6,031 bases of DNA from positions 1-6,031 of the forward strand of contig JAKAMD010000224.1 of NCBI GenBank assembly GCA_021823875.1. Direction: 5' to 3'. Of the stretch, positions 4,437-6,031 are shown piece after piece. Position 1 is the first letter of the stretch. Every line of letters starts with the position of its first letter. The translations under genes were made by a program, and so were the position numbers. This DNA is from Pseudomonadota bacterium (lineage in GTDB: Bacteria; Pseudomonadota; Alphaproteobacteria; Rhizobiales; Xanthobacteraceae). The notes beneath the pieces were generated by a model. That model saw only the letters and a list, made by a program, of their open reading frames with translations. It was not told the DNA's origin and ran no database searches.

Positions 4437-6031
4437 TCACTTCTTCGGCAAATCCAATCTGATATGCAGCTCGCGCAGCTGCTTCGCCGTGACTTCCGAC
4501 GGAGCGCCCATCAGCAAATCCTCGGCGCGCTGGTTCATCGGGAACAGCACTACCTCGCGCAGGTTCTCCTCGCCCGCCAGCAGCATGACGATGCGGTCGA
4601 TGCCGGGCGCGATGCCGCCGTGCGGCGGGGCGCCGAGCGAGAGCGCGTGCAACATGCCGCCGAACTTCTCTTCCAGCGTCTCTTCCGGATAGCCGGCGAT
4701 GGCGAAGGCCTTCTTCATCACCTCGGGGCGATGGTTCCGGATCGCGCCGGACGACAGCTCCACGCCGTTACAGACGATGTCGTATTGGATTGCCTTGATC
4801 GCCAACAGCTTGTCGTGGTCATTGGCATCGAGCGCGAGGAATTCCTCCACCGACAGGTTCGGCATCGAGAACGGATTGTGGGAGAAGTCGATCTTCTTCT
4901 CCTCCTCGTTCCATTCGAACATCGGGAAGTCGACGATCCAGCAGAACTCGAAGCGGTCCTTGGCGATCAGGCCGAGTTCCTCGCCCACCTTGGTGCGCGC
5001 GAGACCGGCGAACTTGACGAAGTCCTTCGGCTTGCCGGCGACGAAGAACACAGCATCGCCGACACCGAGGCCGAGCTGGTCGGCGATCATCTTGGTGCGT
5101 TCCGGCCCGATGTTCTTGGCGAGCGGACCGGCGCCGCCTTCCTCGCCCTCGCGCCAGAAGATGTAGCCAAGGCCGGGCTGGCCTTCGCCTTGCGCCCATG
5201 AATTCATGCGGTCGCAGAAGGCGCGGTTGCCGCCGCTCTTGGCCGGGATCGCCCACACCGCATTGCCCGCGGTTTCCAGAATGCGCGCGAAGATCTTGAA
5301 GCCCGAGCCGCGGAAGGCTTCGCTCACGTCCTGCATGATCACCGGATTGCGCAGGTCGGGCTTGTCGCTGCCGTATTTCGCCATCGCCTCGGCGTACGGG
5401 ATGAGCGGGAATTTCGGCGTCACCGCTTTGCCGTCGGCGAATTCCTCGAACACGCCGCGGATCACCGGCTCGACCGCGTCGAACACGTCAGCTTGCGTGA
5501 CGAAGCTCATCTCCAGATCGAGCTGATAGAACTCGCCGGGCGAGCGGTCGGCGCGCGCGTCCTCGTCGCGGAAGCAGGGCGCGATCTGGAAATAGCGGTC
5601 GAAGCCCGCCACCATGAGCAGCTGCTTGAACTGCTGCGGCGCCTGCGGCAGCGCGTAGAACTTGCCCGGATGTATGCGTGACGGCACCAGGAAGTCGCGC
5701 GCGCCTTCGGGCGACGACGCGGTCAGGATCGGCGTCTGGAATTCGAAGAAGCCCGAGGCCTTCATGCGCGCGCGGATCGAGTCTATCACGCGGCCGCGCA
5801 GCATGATGTTGGCGTGCAGCTTCTCGCGGCGCAGATCGAGGAAGCGGTATTTGAGCCGGATCTCCTCCGGATATTCCTGATCGCCGAACACCGGCATCGG
5901 CAGTTCGGCCGCCGGCCCCAGCACCTCGATCTCGTCGATATAGACCTCGACCTCGCCGGTCGGCAGATCCGGATTGAGCGTGCCCTCGGGGCGCCGGCGC
6001 ACCTTGCCGTCGATCCGCACCACCCATTCCG
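4437..6031 (-). CDS. aspS: Aspartyl-tRNA synthetase (partial, N-terminus outside the window)
   Basis: AspRS charges tRNA-Asp with aspartate in the cytoplasm. The frame is open to the right edge and gives 530 full codons before the TGA; bacterial AspRS is about 590 residues, so roughly 60 N-terminal residues are missing. The GTG at 6023 is an internal valine codon (EWVVRIDGK context), not a start. Seen, numbered from the first complete codon: the end of the anticodon-binding domain (1-45), LDLRRE (64-69), SSPEGARDFLVPSR (105-118), class II motif 2 with FRDEDARADRSPGEFYQLD (153-171), a central bacterial-type insertion domain, and motif 3 GIAPGIDR, whose arginine is residue 479. The SPGEF spelling of motif 2 fits alphaproteobacterial AspRS. 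Many such bacteria use a non-discriminating AspRS together with GatCAB to make Asn-tRNA; this cannot be decided without the missing N-terminus. It converges with pirin across paired palindromes. Confidence 0.96.
   Translation of the reverse strand, partial: EWVVRIDGKVRRRPEGTLNPDLPTGEVEVYIDEIEVLGPAAELPMPVFGDQEYPEEIRLKYRFLDLRREKLHANIMLRGRVIDSIRARMKASGFFEFQTPILTASSPEGARDFLVPSRIHPGKFYALPQAPQQFKQLLMVAGFDRYFQIAPCFRDEDARADRSPGEFYQLDLEMSFVTQADVFDAVEPVIRGVFEEFADGKAVTPKFPLIPYAEAMAKYGSDKPDLRNPVIMQDVSEAFRGSGFKIFARILETAGNAVWAIPAKSGGNRAFCDRMNSWAQGEGQPGLGYIFWREGEEGGAGPLAKNIGPERTKMIADQLGLGVGDAVFFVAGKPKDFVKFAGLARTKVGEELGLIAKDRFEFCWIVDFPMFEWNEEEKKIDFSHNPFSMPNLSVEEFLALDANDHDKLLAIKAIQYDIVCNGVELSSGAIRNHRPEVMKKAFAIAGYPEETLEEKFGGMLHALSLGAPPHGGIAPGIDRIVMLLAGEENLREVVLFPMNQRAEDLLMGAPSEVTAKQLRELHIRLDLPKK

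Noticed and set aside
4464..5201. A 245-codon open frame on the plus strand opposite aspS
   Set aside because: It is antisense to conserved AspRS domains and has a low-complexity Leu/Arg/Glu-rich translation, so it is a shadow of the real gene.
6021..6023. GTG as a possible aspS start
   Set aside because: The frame continues upstream as EWVV, matching the interior of the anticodon-binding domain of AspRS, so this is a valine codon inside a gene cut by the window edge.

Overview
The window is GC-rich and has dense coding with third-position G/C bias. Its protein sequences and intergenic palindromes point to an alphaproteobacterium of the Hyphomicrobiales, in the broad Bradyrhizobium/Rhodopseudomonas/Xanthobacteraceae neighbourhood. 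That placement rests on recognised sequence style, not on a database search.

Layout. Positions 1-830 (minus) hold the N-terminal part of a membrane signalling protein with a CSS-type periplasmic domain, probably a c-di-GMP phosphodiesterase whose EAL domain lies off the left edge. Positions 922-2340 (minus) hold the spermidine module speD-speE: speD, the pyruvoyl-dependent S-adenosylmethionine decarboxylase, is upstream, and speE, spermidine synthase, is downstream. A 260-bp divergent region (2341-2600) separates speD from a plus-strand pair: a glutathione S-transferase (2601-3278) and a pirin-family cupin (3381-4304). The right side (4437-6031, minus) is aspS, aspartyl-tRNA synthetase, complete at its C-terminus and cut at its N-terminus by the window edge.

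How the genes work together. SpeD makes decarboxylated SAM, and SpeE uses it with putrescine to make spermidine, so these two form one pathway unit and probably one transcript. The CSS/EAL gene follows speE on the same strand after 91 bp and may be read from the same message. The GST and pirin share a strand and may form a small stress or detoxification unit. AspS is an unrelated housekeeping gene converging on pirin.

No mobile element, CRISPR array, RNA gene or wholly new system was seen. The most interesting non-coding signals are a perfect 11-bp inverted repeat at the start of speE, which places the Shine-Dalgarno in a 12-nt loop and the start codon in the stem; a 12-bp palindrome on the speD stop codon; a rhizobial-type palindromic repeat overlapping the GST stop codon; and two different palindromic repeats back to back between the convergent pirin and aspS genes.
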